This document shows positions 43,570 to 51,900 of a stretch of DNA of 64,000 nucleotides, one piece after another. How positions within the stretch are numbered: the first letter of the stretch is position 1; every line of letters begins with the position of its first letter. The position numbers were made by a program, and so were the translations under genes. This DNA comes from Mesorhizobium sp. NBSH29 (GTDB lineage: Bacteria > Pseudomonadota > Alphaproteobacteria > Rhizobiales > Rhizobiaceae). The notes under the pieces were generated by a model. That model saw nothing but the letters and a program-made list of their open reading frames with translations, did no database searches and was not told the origin of the DNA. Where the stretch lies: contig NZ_CP045492.1 of assembly GCF_015500055.1 (NCBI RefSeq), positions 1,870,501 to 1,934,500 of the forward strand, written 5' to 3'.

Positions 43570-44444
43570 GCCGCGCCTGAAAGCTGGTCGAGCGGGAATT
43601 TGAGATAGCGTTTGCCATTTGCCTCAGGCTCGGGCAGGCGGCCGCCATTGATATTGATCTGGAGTGCATGAAGTATGAGCTTCGGCATGGGCAGTGTCGC
43701 ATCGCGCTTTTCTCGCAAGGCAACAAAGTCTTCGCGCGTTTTGCATTTGGAGATGTGGGTGTTGCGCGATCTTTGATCCGCAATGGTGGTTTCCCATCTG
43801 GGCTCCCGATCAGCCGGTTGATAATCATGGCCGACAAAGATTCGGGTCGTTTCAGGGAGGCTCATAATCCGCTGGATGGAATCCCACAGCTGCCCGGCAT
43901 CACCGCCCGGAAAATCAGCGCGGGCGGTGCCGGAATCGGGCATGAACATCGTGTCGTGCACAAAGGCCGCGTCGCCAATCACATAGGTTATCGAGGCAAG
44001 CGTGTGGCCCGGCGAGAACATCACCCTTGCGTCGAGCGCGCCGATCTTAAAGGTTTCATTTTCACAAAAGAGCCTGTCCCACTGGGAGCCGTCGGCGGAG
44101 AGGTCGCTCCAATTGTAAATGTCTTTCCATAGTTTTTGGACCTCAACCACTTTATCACCGATGGCTGTCGGTGCTCCGGTCTTCTCCTTCAAATACCGGG
44201 CGGCAGAAAAATGATCGGCATGGGGATGCGTGTCGAGAATCCACTCGACGGTCAGACCTTCGCTGTTAACATAGTCCAAAAGTGCGTCGGCATTGGTGGT
44301 CGCGGTAGCACCTGACTTTTCATCGAAGTCGAGCACAGGATCTATGATCGCGCACTTCTTGCTGGCAGGGTCTGACACGACATATTGCACCGAGAATGTG
44401 CGCTTGTCGAAAATGGCTTTTACGTCGGGCCTGTTGGCGCTCAT
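43560..44444 (-). CDS. blh: Blh-type MBL-fold persulfide dioxygenase
   Basis: A 294-residue metallo-beta-lactamase-fold protein of the ETHE1/Blh group. The metal ligands are in ILDTHPHADHFSA, VMFSPGHTLASIT, FVHDTMFMPD and RIFVGHDYQPADRE. These enzymes oxidise glutathione persulfide to sulfite. In many genomes Blh is fused to a DUF442 domain; here that domain is a separate gene 39 bp upstream. ATG 44444 is used since homology starts at MSANRPDVKAIFD; an in-frame ATG at 44507 would overlap it. The stop overlaps bigR by 10 bp. Confidence 0.92.
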   Translation of the reverse strand: MSANRPDVKAIFDKRTFSVQYVVSDPASKKCAIIDPVLDFDEKSGATATTNADALLDYVNSEGLTVEWILDTHPHADHFSAARYLKEKTGAPTAIGDKVVEVQKLWKDIYNWSDLSADGSQWDRLFCENETFKIGALDARVMFSPGHTLASITYVIGDAAFVHDTMFMPDSGTARADFPGGDAGQLWDSIQRIMSLPETTRIFVGHDYQPADREPRWETTIADQRSRNTHISKCKTREDFVALREKRDATLPMPKLILHALQININGGRLPEPEANGKRYLKFPLDQLSGAAWS

Positions 44445-44482
44445 TGATTTTTTCCGTTTATTGCCGTGTGGACGAAGCGAGG

Positions 44483-44905
44483 CTAGTGACCGTTGGCTGA
44501 AAGCCACTTTTCTGCGCCGGAAAGGTCTGTGCCAAGTGTTTGGCCCAGCGGCGCGATCTCACGCATGTCCATCCGCCCGTCCAAGACTTCGCCTATGACG
44601 TGAAGCATGGCTGCACGGGTGCCCGTCTTGCAATGCGCCAGGACAGGTCCGGGTGCCTGCGCAACCGCATCCTGAAACGCGCGCACCTTGTCTTGCGTAA
44701 TCTGTCCAGGAACGATGGGAATATGAGTGTAGCCAAGACCCTCCGCCGCTGCGACCTTCGAATTTTCAGCGGCTGATGGCTGTCCAGCTTCTTCTCCATC
44801 GGGACGATTGTTGATGATGGCTGTGATGCCTTCAGCCTTGGCCTGACGAATGGTCTCTGCCGTCAGTTGCGGTGCGATGAAGAGTTTCTCATTGATCTTT
44901 TTCAT
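44483..44905 (-). CDS. TIGR01244/DUF442 protein of the sulfide operon
   Basis: A 140-residue DUF442 protein: INEKLFIAPQLTAETIRQAK, AIINNRPDGEEAGQPSA and the catalytic loop LAHCKTGTRAAML (Cys-x4-Arg). It is larger than its paralogue at 23-358, with an extra C-terminal segment (GQTLGTDLSGAEKWLSANGH). It heads the BigR operon and most likely acts with the Blh dioxygenase in persulfide transfer or detoxification. GGAGAGAG precedes ATG 44905. The real substrate is not established. Confidence 0.88.
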   Translation of the reverse strand: MKKINEKLFIAPQLTAETIRQAKAEGITAIINNRPDGEEAGQPSAAENSKVAAAEGLGYTHIPIVPGQITQDKVRAFQDAVAQAPGPVLAHCKTGTRAAMLHVIGEVLDGRMDMREIAPLGQTLGTDLSGAEKWLSANGH

Positions 44906-44947
44906 GCGTCTCTCTCCAGCAAGTGGGGTGATGATACATGCATATTA

Positions 44948-44985
44948 ATGATTGCGATAAAATGCAACATTGAATTCGCAATCAT
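44948..44985. promoter_or_regulatory. Perfect inverted repeat upstream of the sulfide operon
   Basis: ATGATTGCGA (44948-44957) and TCGCAATCAT (44976-44985) are perfect 10-bp arms separated by 18 AT-rich bases, 43 bp upstream of the DUF442 start. It is the best operator candidate for BigR here, though its sequence is not the published BigR-box form that I recall. Confidence 0.5.
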
Positions 44986-45276
44986 GAGTGACCTCGTTTT
45001 GGTGAGGTCTTAACGCGCAACCCTGGGGGAAGTTCAGACGCTGAATCTTATGAGAAGGCACAGCAGCGCGGGGTTGTTGCGCAAGCAGACCATTTCGGCT
45101 TGTTCGAAGATGGTTTGAGCACGTTATACGGTTTTCTGAAGTGTGGTTTACTGTGTTTGGACAGGTTTGCGCTCCTCAGAGACTCCTCTTGAGTTCAACT
45201 CACTGGAAACGTTTGTTTATTTCTATCAAATTTTGTTGCAGATGCTAAAATCTATCCACGCATTCTCAATGGTCGT
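44986..45276. other. Intergenic region without clear gene
   Basis: This AT-richer gap separates the sulfide operon from the DUF2156 gene. It holds a short hairpin GACCTC/GAGGTC (44990-45009) with a weak following T-run. Otherwise I see no gene, RNA or repeat. Its base composition and short nonsense reading frames suggest unconstrained sequence or a remnant. Confidence 0.5.
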
Positions 45277-46323
45277 TCATACAATTTTGAGCAGTCTGAG
45301 AAGCGCAGTCATCTGCAGAACCGTGCCTTTTCGGAATGCGATATAGGTTGGTTCTTCCGTGCCATGAAAGCGCCGCTTGAACGCCGCTTGGCCTTGCACA
45401 TTGAAACGATAGCGATTGACGAGCGAAGAATGATAGCCGCGTTGAAACATGGAGCGCCAAAACCTGCTTTCGTCAAAACCGCTTGGTTGAATGTCTGCCA
45501 GCGGCGACAGACCGAGCGTGACCGTTGAAGCTCCTTCAAGGCGAAAGCAATCAACGGCGAATTTGGTCAGTCCTATTTCGGCATGTGGGGTTGCGCCTGG
45601 CACCTTGCGCTTGAACGCAGTCGTGTAGCCAAAGGCCTTGCCGTTGCGCGATAGCGGATCAAAATCGAGCATGGCGACCAGATTGCCGTCCGGGTCGTGC
45701 AGCACAAAGCGCCGCATTCCTGTACCCAGAACAGGTGAGAAGGGACGGTTGAGGAAGGTCATTTCCCGACGCCGTATAATGCGGGTGGCACGCCATTTTT
45801 CCGAAAGGCGTTCGATCTCTACCAAATGCTCTGAGTTAAGCGGTTGTTCTGAAAGGGTAAATCCCTGCTTGGCTAGCCAGCGCTCTGAATGGCGCACTGT
45901 CTGGTTCTGCTTGCCCGAAAAATCATGGCCGGGCAGCGCAAGATGTGTATCAACGCCCATCCGGTTGATCTTGTAACCGAGGCTGGAAAGAATTTCTGCG
46001 GTATTCCTGCTGATTTGCACAAACCAGGGGTCGCCGCCGATATCTGCCAAACTGCGGATCAAGCGGGGGTGATTGGCCGGATCTGCAACAGGGTCGCCCA
46101 ACGCATAATGCTGGCCCATCTTGGTACGGAAGGCGATGTAGCCTCGCTTATCGCCAAAATACGACAGATTGTCCTGAACTGCGGTTGAATAAGCGAGCGA
46201 GAAATCACCCCATTGGCCAGCCAATACAAGGCGTTCTTCTTCGCTCAGCTCCGCCCGCGGAATGGCGGCAGCCCGTTTGTCCAGAAAGCGGTCGAGATGT
46301 TTTCGTAGTGAGGCCATGGCCAT
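45277..46323 (-). CDS. DUF2156 (MprF C-terminal domain-like) aminoacyltransferase-type protein
   Basis: A 348-residue protein matching the DUF2156 / phosphatidylglycerol lysyltransferase C-terminal domain: FSLAYSTAVQDNLSYFGDKRGYIAFRTKMGQHYALGDPV is an N-terminal block (about 36-74), then SERWLAKQGFTLSE, FLNRPFSPVLGTGMRRFVLHD, and a C-terminal FDESRFWRSMFQRGYHSSLVNRYRFN. No membrane helices are visible, unlike full-length MprF/LpiA. The domain transfers an amino acid from tRNA to a lipid in MprF; a GNAT-like role on another acceptor is possible. Two UPF0104 proteins resembling the MprF membrane half are nearby at 49375 and 52822. It is divergent from the monooxygenase gene. Confidence 0.82.
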   Translation of the reverse strand: MAMASLRKHLDRFLDKRAAAIPRAELSEEERLVLAGQWGDFSLAYSTAVQDNLSYFGDKRGYIAFRTKMGQHYALGDPVADPANHPRLIRSLADIGGDPWFVQISRNTAEILSSLGYKINRMGVDTHLALPGHDFSGKQNQTVRHSERWLAKQGFTLSEQPLNSEHLVEIERLSEKWRATRIIRRREMTFLNRPFSPVLGTGMRRFVLHDPDGNLVAMLDFDPLSRNGKAFGYTTAFKRKVPGATPHAEIGLTKFAVDCFRLEGASTVTLGLSPLADIQPSGFDESRFWRSMFQRGYHSSLVNRYRFNVQGQAAFKRRFHGTEEPTYIAFRKGTVLQMTALLRLLKIV

Positions 46324-46463
46324 TTCTATTGTCAGCTAAGGTGCTCTGGCTATTGCCCGACGCTGCTCTTCTCCCACATAAGGCGCAGACTTATGACCGG
46401 TAGCAAATAAATCAGCTGTCCGGTCAGTTACTATCGTTGAACCGAATAGAGACGGCAGGGACA

Positions 46464-47597
46464 ATGCGACAGGCCTCGGAAACGTCCGTGATCGTAATAG
46501 GTGCGGGGGCCGCAGGTCTTGCGATGGCCGATGCGCTTTCCAAACGCGGCATCGCTGTACGCGTGCTGGAAGGGGAGAACCGCGTAGCCGAACCGTGGCG
46601 ACGGCGCCATGAACAGCTCCATTTGAACACGCATCGAGCCCTTTCCACACTGGCAGGCCAGCGTTTTCCAGCCGGCACACGCGCGTTCCCACACAAAAAT
46701 GTGCTGGCAGACTATCTCACGCGATTTGCTGAGCAACGCCAGATCAACATTGAATTTAATACGACAGTGGAAAGGATCAACCGCGCCGGTGACGTCTGGC
46801 TGGTTCATCACGCAGGCGGCGTGGAGCGTGCATCCCATGTCGTTATCGCCACGGGCCGCGACCGCATACCGTTCATCCCGGATTGGCCCGGCAAAGCCTC
46901 CTTTCGGGGCCAACTGCTACATTCAACCGATTTCGGCCATGCCTCGCACTACGTAGGCCGCAACGTTCTTGTAATAGGTGCGGGCAATTCCGGGTTCGAC
47001 GTGCTCAACCATCTGGTCAAGGTCCAGACCGGCGCGCTCTGGCTGTCGGCACGGCGGGGCCCTTCGCTGCTTCCAAAACGCATCGGCACAGTAGCAGTAC
47101 CGCGCTTTGCAGCTCTGATGGACATGCTGCCGCTGCCTCTCGCCGACCGGTTAATCGCGGTGACCCAGCGCCTGTCGCTGGGCGATCTGCAGAAACATGG
47201 ATTGCCCGCCCCGCACAAGGGTGGTGCCAGCCGCCTTGCGATTGATCAGATTGCACTGGCAGTCGACGAGGGTGCTGCAGCTGCCATAAAAAAAGGCAGG
47301 ATCAAGGTCGTTCCCCATGTGGAAACCTTTGATGCCGAAGGCGTAGTGCTGGGCGACGGCACCCGCGTCATACCGGACATAGTGATTGCCGCCACGGGCT
47401 ACCGCACCGGCCTCGAGGAAATGGTGGGAGACCTCGACGTGCTCGACGAAACCGGCGTGCCGCGCGTGAATGGCGTCGCGTCTACGGGCCAGCCCGGCCT
47501 GTGGTTTATCGGCATGCGCCCCAGCCTCATCAGCGCCTTCCGCGCCGCAACATTGGATGCAGAGAAGATTGCTTTCAGTGTTGAGCACGGGCATTGA
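46464..47597 (+). CDS. Flavin-containing monooxygenase-like NAD(P)/FAD oxidoreductase
   Basis: A 377-residue FMO/YUCCA-like flavoprotein. VIVIGAGAAGLAMADALSKR is the FAD site, VLVIGAGNSGFDVLNHLVK the NADPH site, and IAATGYRTGL the FATGY-type motif; GSRS-like LAGQRFPAGTRAFPHKN is also typical. It would use NADPH and O2 on a nitrogen, sulfur or carbonyl substrate. ATG 46464 is preferred; a TTG at 46437 would add nine residues, and ribosome-binding support is weak for both. It is divergent from the DUF2156 gene and 115 bp before the glycosyltransferase cluster; a link to either is unproven. Confidence 0.82.
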   Translation: MRQASETSVIVIGAGAAGLAMADALSKRGIAVRVLEGENRVAEPWRRRHEQLHLNTHRALSTLAGQRFPAGTRAFPHKNVLADYLTRFAEQRQINIEFNTTVERINRAGDVWLVHHAGGVERASHVVIATGRDRIPFIPDWPGKASFRGQLLHSTDFGHASHYVGRNVLVIGAGNSGFDVLNHLVKVQTGALWLSARRGPSLLPKRIGTVAVPRFAALMDMLPLPLADRLIAVTQRLSLGDLQKHGLPAPHKGGASRLAIDQIALAVDEGAAAAIKKGRIKVVPHVETFDAEGVVLGDGTRVIPDIVIAATGYRTGLEEMVGDLDVLDETGVPRVNGVASTGQPGLWFIGMRPSLISAFRAATLDAEKIAFSVEHGH

Positions 47598-47712
47598 TGG
47601 GTCCGCAAGAACGTCGCAGCAGCAACTACCCAATTGCCTAAGGGTAGCAGATAGCGACAAAATCCTCTATTGCCCCGGGCAGGGGCGGCTTCGGCCGGCG
47701 TTGGAGGTGGGG

Positions 47713-48732
47713 ATGACCAAGCTTATTATCCAGATTCCGTGTCTAAACGAGGCAGGCACACTAGCTATTGCACTGGCTGAACTGCCGAGGCACGTGGAGG
47801 GCTTTGATACCGTTGAGTGGCTCGTCATTGACGATGGGTCGACAGACAACACAGTTGAGGTGGCACGTGAAAACGGTGTCGACCATATCGTGTCGCTACC
47901 CCACAATCAGGGCCTTGCCCGCGCTTTTATGACCGGGATTTCGACGGCGCTGCGTCTTGGTGCCGATGTCATAGTCAACACAGATGCAGATAACCAGTAC
48001 GACGCGTCCTGCATCCCCGACCTAGTGCGCCCGATCCTTGAAAAGAAGGCTCAGATCGTCGTCGGGGCAAGGCCGATCAGTGATATCGAACACTTCTCGC
48101 CAATCAAGAAATTCCTGCAGAAATTTGGCAGCTGGGTCGTCAAGCTGGCAAGCGGTACCAAGGTGCCTGACGCGCCGAGCGGCTTTCGCGCGTTCCACCG
48201 GGACGCGGCGATCCAGCTCAATGTTTTCAGCAAATATACCTATACCTTGGAAACGATCATTCAGGCCGGGCGCAGAAACATCGCCATCACATCGGTTCCG
48301 ATTCGCGTAAATGGTGACCTTCGTCCCTCGCGGCTGGTCAAGAGCATACCAAGCTATGTGCGACGCTCGCTGATAACCGTGGTGCGTATATTCATCGTCT
48401 ATAGCCCGTTACGGTTTTTCACCACCAGCGCTGTTCTGGTCGCCCTTCCGGGAGTGATCATGATCAGCAGGTTTATCTACCATTATATGGCTGGCCAGGG
48501 CGACGGCTATATCCAGTCGCTAGTCCTCTCAAGCGCTCTGCTGGCTCTCGCCGGCATTATGGCTATAGGCGGCGTCCTTGCGGAATTGACATCGGTAAAC
48601 CGGCAGTTGCTGGAAGAGATCAGGATTCGCCAGTTGCGGCAGGAACTAGGCCAAGAGGATACCCTGCTTTTGAGAATGCCCACTCAGCAGGCATCGAAGG
48701 CAAAAAAACCAATCCGGGCTACGAAACAATGA
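47713..48732 (+). CDS. GT2 family glycosyltransferase, polyprenyl-phosphate type
   Basis: A 339-residue GT2 enzyme of the DPM1/ArnC-like class. The catalytic domain (about 1-220) shows LIIQIPCLNEAGTLAIALAE, WLVIDDGSTDNTVEVARENG, the nucleotide-binding VIVNTDADNQYDA and DAPSGFRAFHRDAA. Two C-terminal membrane helices (FFTTSAVLVALPGVIMISRF and SLVLSSALLALAGIMAIGGV) follow. Such proteins charge undecaprenyl phosphate with a sugar on the inner membrane face. ATG 47713 has GGAGGTGGGG upstream. Its stop overlaps the methyltransferase start (ATGA). Donor sugar unknown. Confidence 0.9.
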   Translation: MTKLIIQIPCLNEAGTLAIALAELPRHVEGFDTVEWLVIDDGSTDNTVEVARENGVDHIVSLPHNQGLARAFMTGISTALRLGADVIVNTDADNQYDASCIPDLVRPILEKKAQIVVGARPISDIEHFSPIKKFLQKFGSWVVKLASGTKVPDAPSGFRAFHRDAAIQLNVFSKYTYTLETIIQAGRRNIAITSVPIRVNGDLRPSRLVKSIPSYVRRSLITVVRIFIVYSPLRFFTTSAVLVALPGVIMISRFIYHYMAGQGDGYIQSLVLSSALLALAGIMAIGGVLAELTSVNRQLLEEIRIRQLRQELGQEDTLLLRMPTQQASKAKKPIRATKQ

Positions 48733-49352
48733 CTGAAACGCGAACGGCTTATGAGAACGTTGCAGGCAACTTCTACGACAAATACAACACGAAAAATCCC
48801 GTAGCACGATATCTCATGGACGGATTTCTCGCCAGCTTTGATAATCTTACTGCCAAAACAGGCATGCGCAACGCTTATGAAGTGGGCTGTGGCGAAGGCA
48901 ACCTGTCGATGCGTCTCCATGAGCAAGGATGGAATGTCAGAGGTAGCGACCTGGAGTCTGTCAGCGTGGAGCAAGCCAACCAGCAATGCACCGAACGTGG
49001 CCTTCCACCGAAATTTGAAACACGCTCACTTTTCGATTTGAAACCGGCAGAGGCATCGGCTGAGTTGGTGATCTGTTGCGAGGTTCTCGAACATGTCCCT
49101 GATACCGAGCAGGCGCTGGCCGTTCTGCGCACGTTGGCAAAGCCGTATCTGTTGGTCAGTGTCCCGCGTGAACCCATCTGGCGGGCGCTGAACATGGCGA
49201 GGGGCAAATACCTCGAGAAACTCGGAAACACGCCCGGTCACATAAATCACTGGTCGTCCTCGGCTTTTATCGAGCTTTTGGAGCGTTCCATGAAAATTGA
49301 GAAGGTGCTCAAGCCTCTGCCATGGACCATGGTGCTCTGCCGCTGTGATTGA
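48729..49352 (+). CDS. Class I SAM-dependent methyltransferase
   Basis: A 207-residue Rossmann methyltransferase. Motif I YEVGCGEGNLSMRLHE (about residues 54-69), then VRGSDLESVSVEQANQ and CCEVLEHVPDTEQALAVLR. The start resembles lipid/isoprenoid-linked 'methyltransferase type 11/12' proteins (VAGNFYDKYNTKNPVARYLM). Coupled to the glycosyltransferase and overlapping region of the UPF0104 gene, it may modify a lipid-linked sugar or lipid head group. Acceptor unknown. Confidence 0.87.
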   Translation: MTETRTAYENVAGNFYDKYNTKNPVARYLMDGFLASFDNLTAKTGMRNAYEVGCGEGNLSMRLHEQGWNVRGSDLESVSVEQANQQCTERGLPPKFETRSLFDLKPAEASAELVICCEVLEHVPDTEQALAVLRTLAKPYLLVSVPREPIWRALNMARGKYLEKLGNTPGHINHWSSSAFIELLERSMKIEKVLKPLPWTMVLCRCD

Positions 49353-49374
49353 GACGCCGCGGCCTCCAGAACGA

Positions 49375-50304
49375 ATGGCTTCAGGCGCACTGAAGTTGGC
49401 TGCGCGAATTGGCGGAATCGCGATAAGCCTTGTTGCCCTTGCTTTTGTCGCCCGGTCCATCCACCGGTCATTTGCCGCTCTACAGCAGCAACTGGTATCA
49501 CCTCTTTTCCTTGCCGCCATCTTCGCCTGTGCAATTGCCTACGCCATCGCATTGCTGCTGATAGGCGTGGGCTGGCACCGGCTTGTGGCGGCAGTGGATG
49601 GCCAAAAAAGCATCAAGCTTGGCCATGCATTGGCAATTTTCGCGCGCACCCAGATCTACAAATATTTCCCCACCAATGTGATGCACATGGTCGGACGCTT
49701 CGCACTGGGAAGCCGTGCTGGCGCCTCAAAAAAAGCTTTGGTGTTTGCACAGGCGGCGGAACTCGTGCTTTTTTCAACGTCGGCTCTCGCAGTAGGCGCA
49801 CTCTTCGCGTCACCGTCACTGCGGGAGGCTTACAATCTCTACGACCTACCTTTCCGGACGGCCGGAATGGTTGTTGCTCTACTGTCGCTCGGTCTGGCGA
49901 TTTTCGCAGTGGCAATAATCGCTCGAGGTCGCTTGCGCCATCTGGGACGTGCTGCGCTCAAAGGCGGGAGTGAAGCGTGCCTCCTCTATCTCTTGTTTTT
50001 CACGGTAAACGGCCTTCTGACTGTAGCACTGGCTCAAGGTTTGGGCGGCGCAGGGCACGCAGCCCCGATCATCGGTATCGCAAGTGTGGCATGGCTTATC
50101 GGATTTATCATTCCCGGAGCACCGGGAGGACTGGGAGTACGCGAAGCGGTGATGATAGCTGGCCTGTCATCCGTCGGCGTTCCCGCTGCCACCGCCACTG
50201 CCATTGCGCTGGGAAATCGAGTTGTGACAGTTTCAGGAGATGCGATTTTGGCGTTGGTTGCAGGAATAATAGGGGGAACGAAACGCGAGGCTAAAGGACA
50301 ATGA
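49375..50304 (+). CDS. UPF0104 / LPG-synthase TM-domain flippase-like membrane protein
   Basis: A 309-residue polytopic protein of the UPF0104 (lysylphosphatidylglycerol synthase transmembrane) family, about eight helices. The family motif IIPGAPGGLGVREAVMIAGL near the C-terminus is clear. Family members include MprF membrane halves and polyprenyl-sugar flippase-like proteins. ATG 49375 is used; GTG 49345 (overlapping the methyltransferase stop) would add ten residues and is a real alternative. In this cluster a role in moving a glycolipid across the membrane is the simplest inference. Confidence 0.83.
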   Translation: MASGALKLAARIGGIAISLVALAFVARSIHRSFAALQQQLVSPLFLAAIFACAIAYAIALLLIGVGWHRLVAAVDGQKSIKLGHALAIFARTQIYKYFPTNVMHMVGRFALGSRAGASKKALVFAQAAELVLFSTSALAVGALFASPSLREAYNLYDLPFRTAGMVVALLSLGLAIFAVAIIARGRLRHLGRAALKGGSEACLLYLLFFTVNGLLTVALAQGLGGAGHAAPIIGIASVAWLIGFIIPGAPGGLGVREAVMIAGLSSVGVPAATATAIALGNRVVTVSGDAILALVAGIIGGTKREAKGQ

Positions 50305-50316
50305 AGAGCTATTTTT

Positions 50317-51900
50317 TTGGAAACGGGCGAAGTGTTTAACACAGTGAAGACAAAAAGACTGTTGCACCTGAGGAAGGATGATTGGCCAATCGCCGCGTTG
50401 GCTATTCTGTTTGTCCTCAAAACGTTTTGTATTGCTATATGGGTGACGCCGCTATGGGGAATACCCGACGAAGTGGGGCACTATGCCTATGCCGAAGACA
50501 TCGCGCTGGGTCGTGGGTTTCCTGAGTTAGGTAAGGCGACAATTAGTGCGGAGGTTAATACTAGTGCACAAAACAAAACTGCCGGAGCGTCACACAACTG
50601 GATAGCTCAACACCCCCCAATTTATTATGTTATCGCTGCCGTTCCTATCCGGATCGCGGTTTCAATATCAAACGATAAAAACCTGAAATTCATTTCTCCG
50701 CGGTTGATCGCCGTTGTCGCTGGAGGAGCTATATTGTTGATTCTATACAAAACGCTTCTCCTCATCGGGCTAAACAGAGATGCGTCGACTGCAGTCGCTG
50801 CCTCCATATCGCTTGTCCCACAATTCAGCACTCTTGCGAGCGGAACGAATCACGATGTGCCTCTCATGTTTATCTCAGCGCTATCAGCTTATTTCTTTGT
50901 GCGTTTTGTATTATTAGGCGCTCGCGTCGATGCCTATTGGTGCGCCTTCCTGCTCTCGATGGCGGCGGCCACCAAATTTACCGCCTTGGTCATGCTCGCG
51001 CCTGTCGTGAGTTTTTTGATTATCGAATACGCTGGTTCAGCGAGAAGAAAAATCGAATTTGGCGCGAAGATCTGCGCGCTGAGCCTTCTGCTTCCGGGAC
51101 TATGGTTTGCGAGGAACGTTTATCTTTTCGGTAGCCCGTTCTTTGACGAACTGGACCGGGCCAAGCCGTCAGACGCGCTTGAAGGAATTGGATTTCTGGA
51201 GTTTTTGCGAACTTATCCTGTTGTCGAGAACTTCTTTGTCAATTTTCTGGGTTGGTTCGGCGGCGGCAAGACAATTCGTGCATTCCAGCTCTATGGATGG
51301 CCGCTCGAAATTCTATCGCTGGTGGTTTTGGGTTTTTTTGCTGTCCTGTCCGTGGAGGCCTGTCGGTTACTATTCAAACAGCCAGACAATGAAGATATTC
51401 ATGAGGAATCGATCATCGTAACGGTGTCCCGCTTCTTTGGTTCGGTTGTCGGGTCGAGGCGTGACATTATAGTTTCCGCAGTTCTCATCGCCACGATCGC
51501 ATTCGTCGTTGTCGTGAGTGCGCGAGGTGATGCAGGAACGAACTACGTAAGGTCGTTTGCGGGTATTTTGCTCATGTTCAGCGCGATTATAGCTTTTGCT
51601 ATACCCATATTCGGAACCCCGCCCACAGTAACCAGGCTCTTTGCGTACTGCTTGGTTATCGTTGGTTTTTTTTCGACGGTTCTGCTCATAGAAATTTTCG
51701 AAGTCTCCCAGACGTTGGGCACCATGCGAGCGACCAACGGTCGCTACTTGTATCCGGTTGTACCGTTTGCGCTTATAGCCTTCGGCATCGCGGCAGCGCA
51801 GTGGAGAGCTATCAGAATATGTGCAACTCCAGCTGTCATCCTGATGGCCTATCTGGAGATGGAAACGTATCTCTCCCAGGTGGTGCCATTCTATGGTTGA
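50317..51900 (+). CDS. DUF2142-like polytopic membrane protein (GT-C type candidate)
   Basis: A 527-residue membrane protein with 11-13 hydrophobic helices. The N-terminal loop WVTPLWGIPDEVGHYAYAED contains the Asp-Glu pair typical of GT-C glycosyltransferases, where it binds the polyprenyl-sugar donor, and GRYLYPVVPFALIAFG is the DUF2142-like C-terminal block. It could transfer a sugar from a lipid carrier on the periplasmic face. The start is uncertain: TTG 50317 (GAAGAG upstream), GTG 50332 or GTG 50344. Base composition is visibly more AT-rich than its neighbours, which suggests separate acquisition. Confidence 0.8.
   Translation: METGEVFNTVKTKRLLHLRKDDWPIAALAILFVLKTFCIAIWVTPLWGIPDEVGHYAYAEDIALGRGFPELGKATISAEVNTSAQNKTAGASHNWIAQHPPIYYVIAAVPIRIAVSISNDKNLKFISPRLIAVVAGGAILLILYKTLLLIGLNRDASTAVAASISLVPQFSTLASGTNHDVPLMFISALSAYFFVRFVLLGARVDAYWCAFLLSMAAATKFTALVMLAPVVSFLIIEYAGSARRKIEFGAKICALSLLLPGLWFARNVYLFGSPFFDELDRAKPSDALEGIGFLEFLRTYPVVENFFVNFLGWFGGGKTIRAFQLYGWPLEILSLVVLGFFAVLSVEACRLLFKQPDNEDIHEESIIVTVSRFFGSVVGSRRDIIVSAVLIATIAFVVVVSARGDAGTNYVRSFAGILLMFSAIIAFAIPIFGTPPTVTRLFAYCLVIVGFFSTVLLIEIFEVSQTLGTMRATNGRYLYPVVPFALIAFGIAAAQWRAIRICATPAVILMAYLEMETYLSQVVPFYG

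Noticed and set aside
44990-45009. GACCTC/GAGGTC hairpin as a terminator
   Set aside because: The stem is only 6 bp and the following T-run is too short on either strand to call a terminator.
45143-45346. A 67-codon rightward frame in the AT-rich gap
   Set aside because: No ribosome-binding site, no homology, and it runs into the 3' end of the DUF2156 gene on the other strand.
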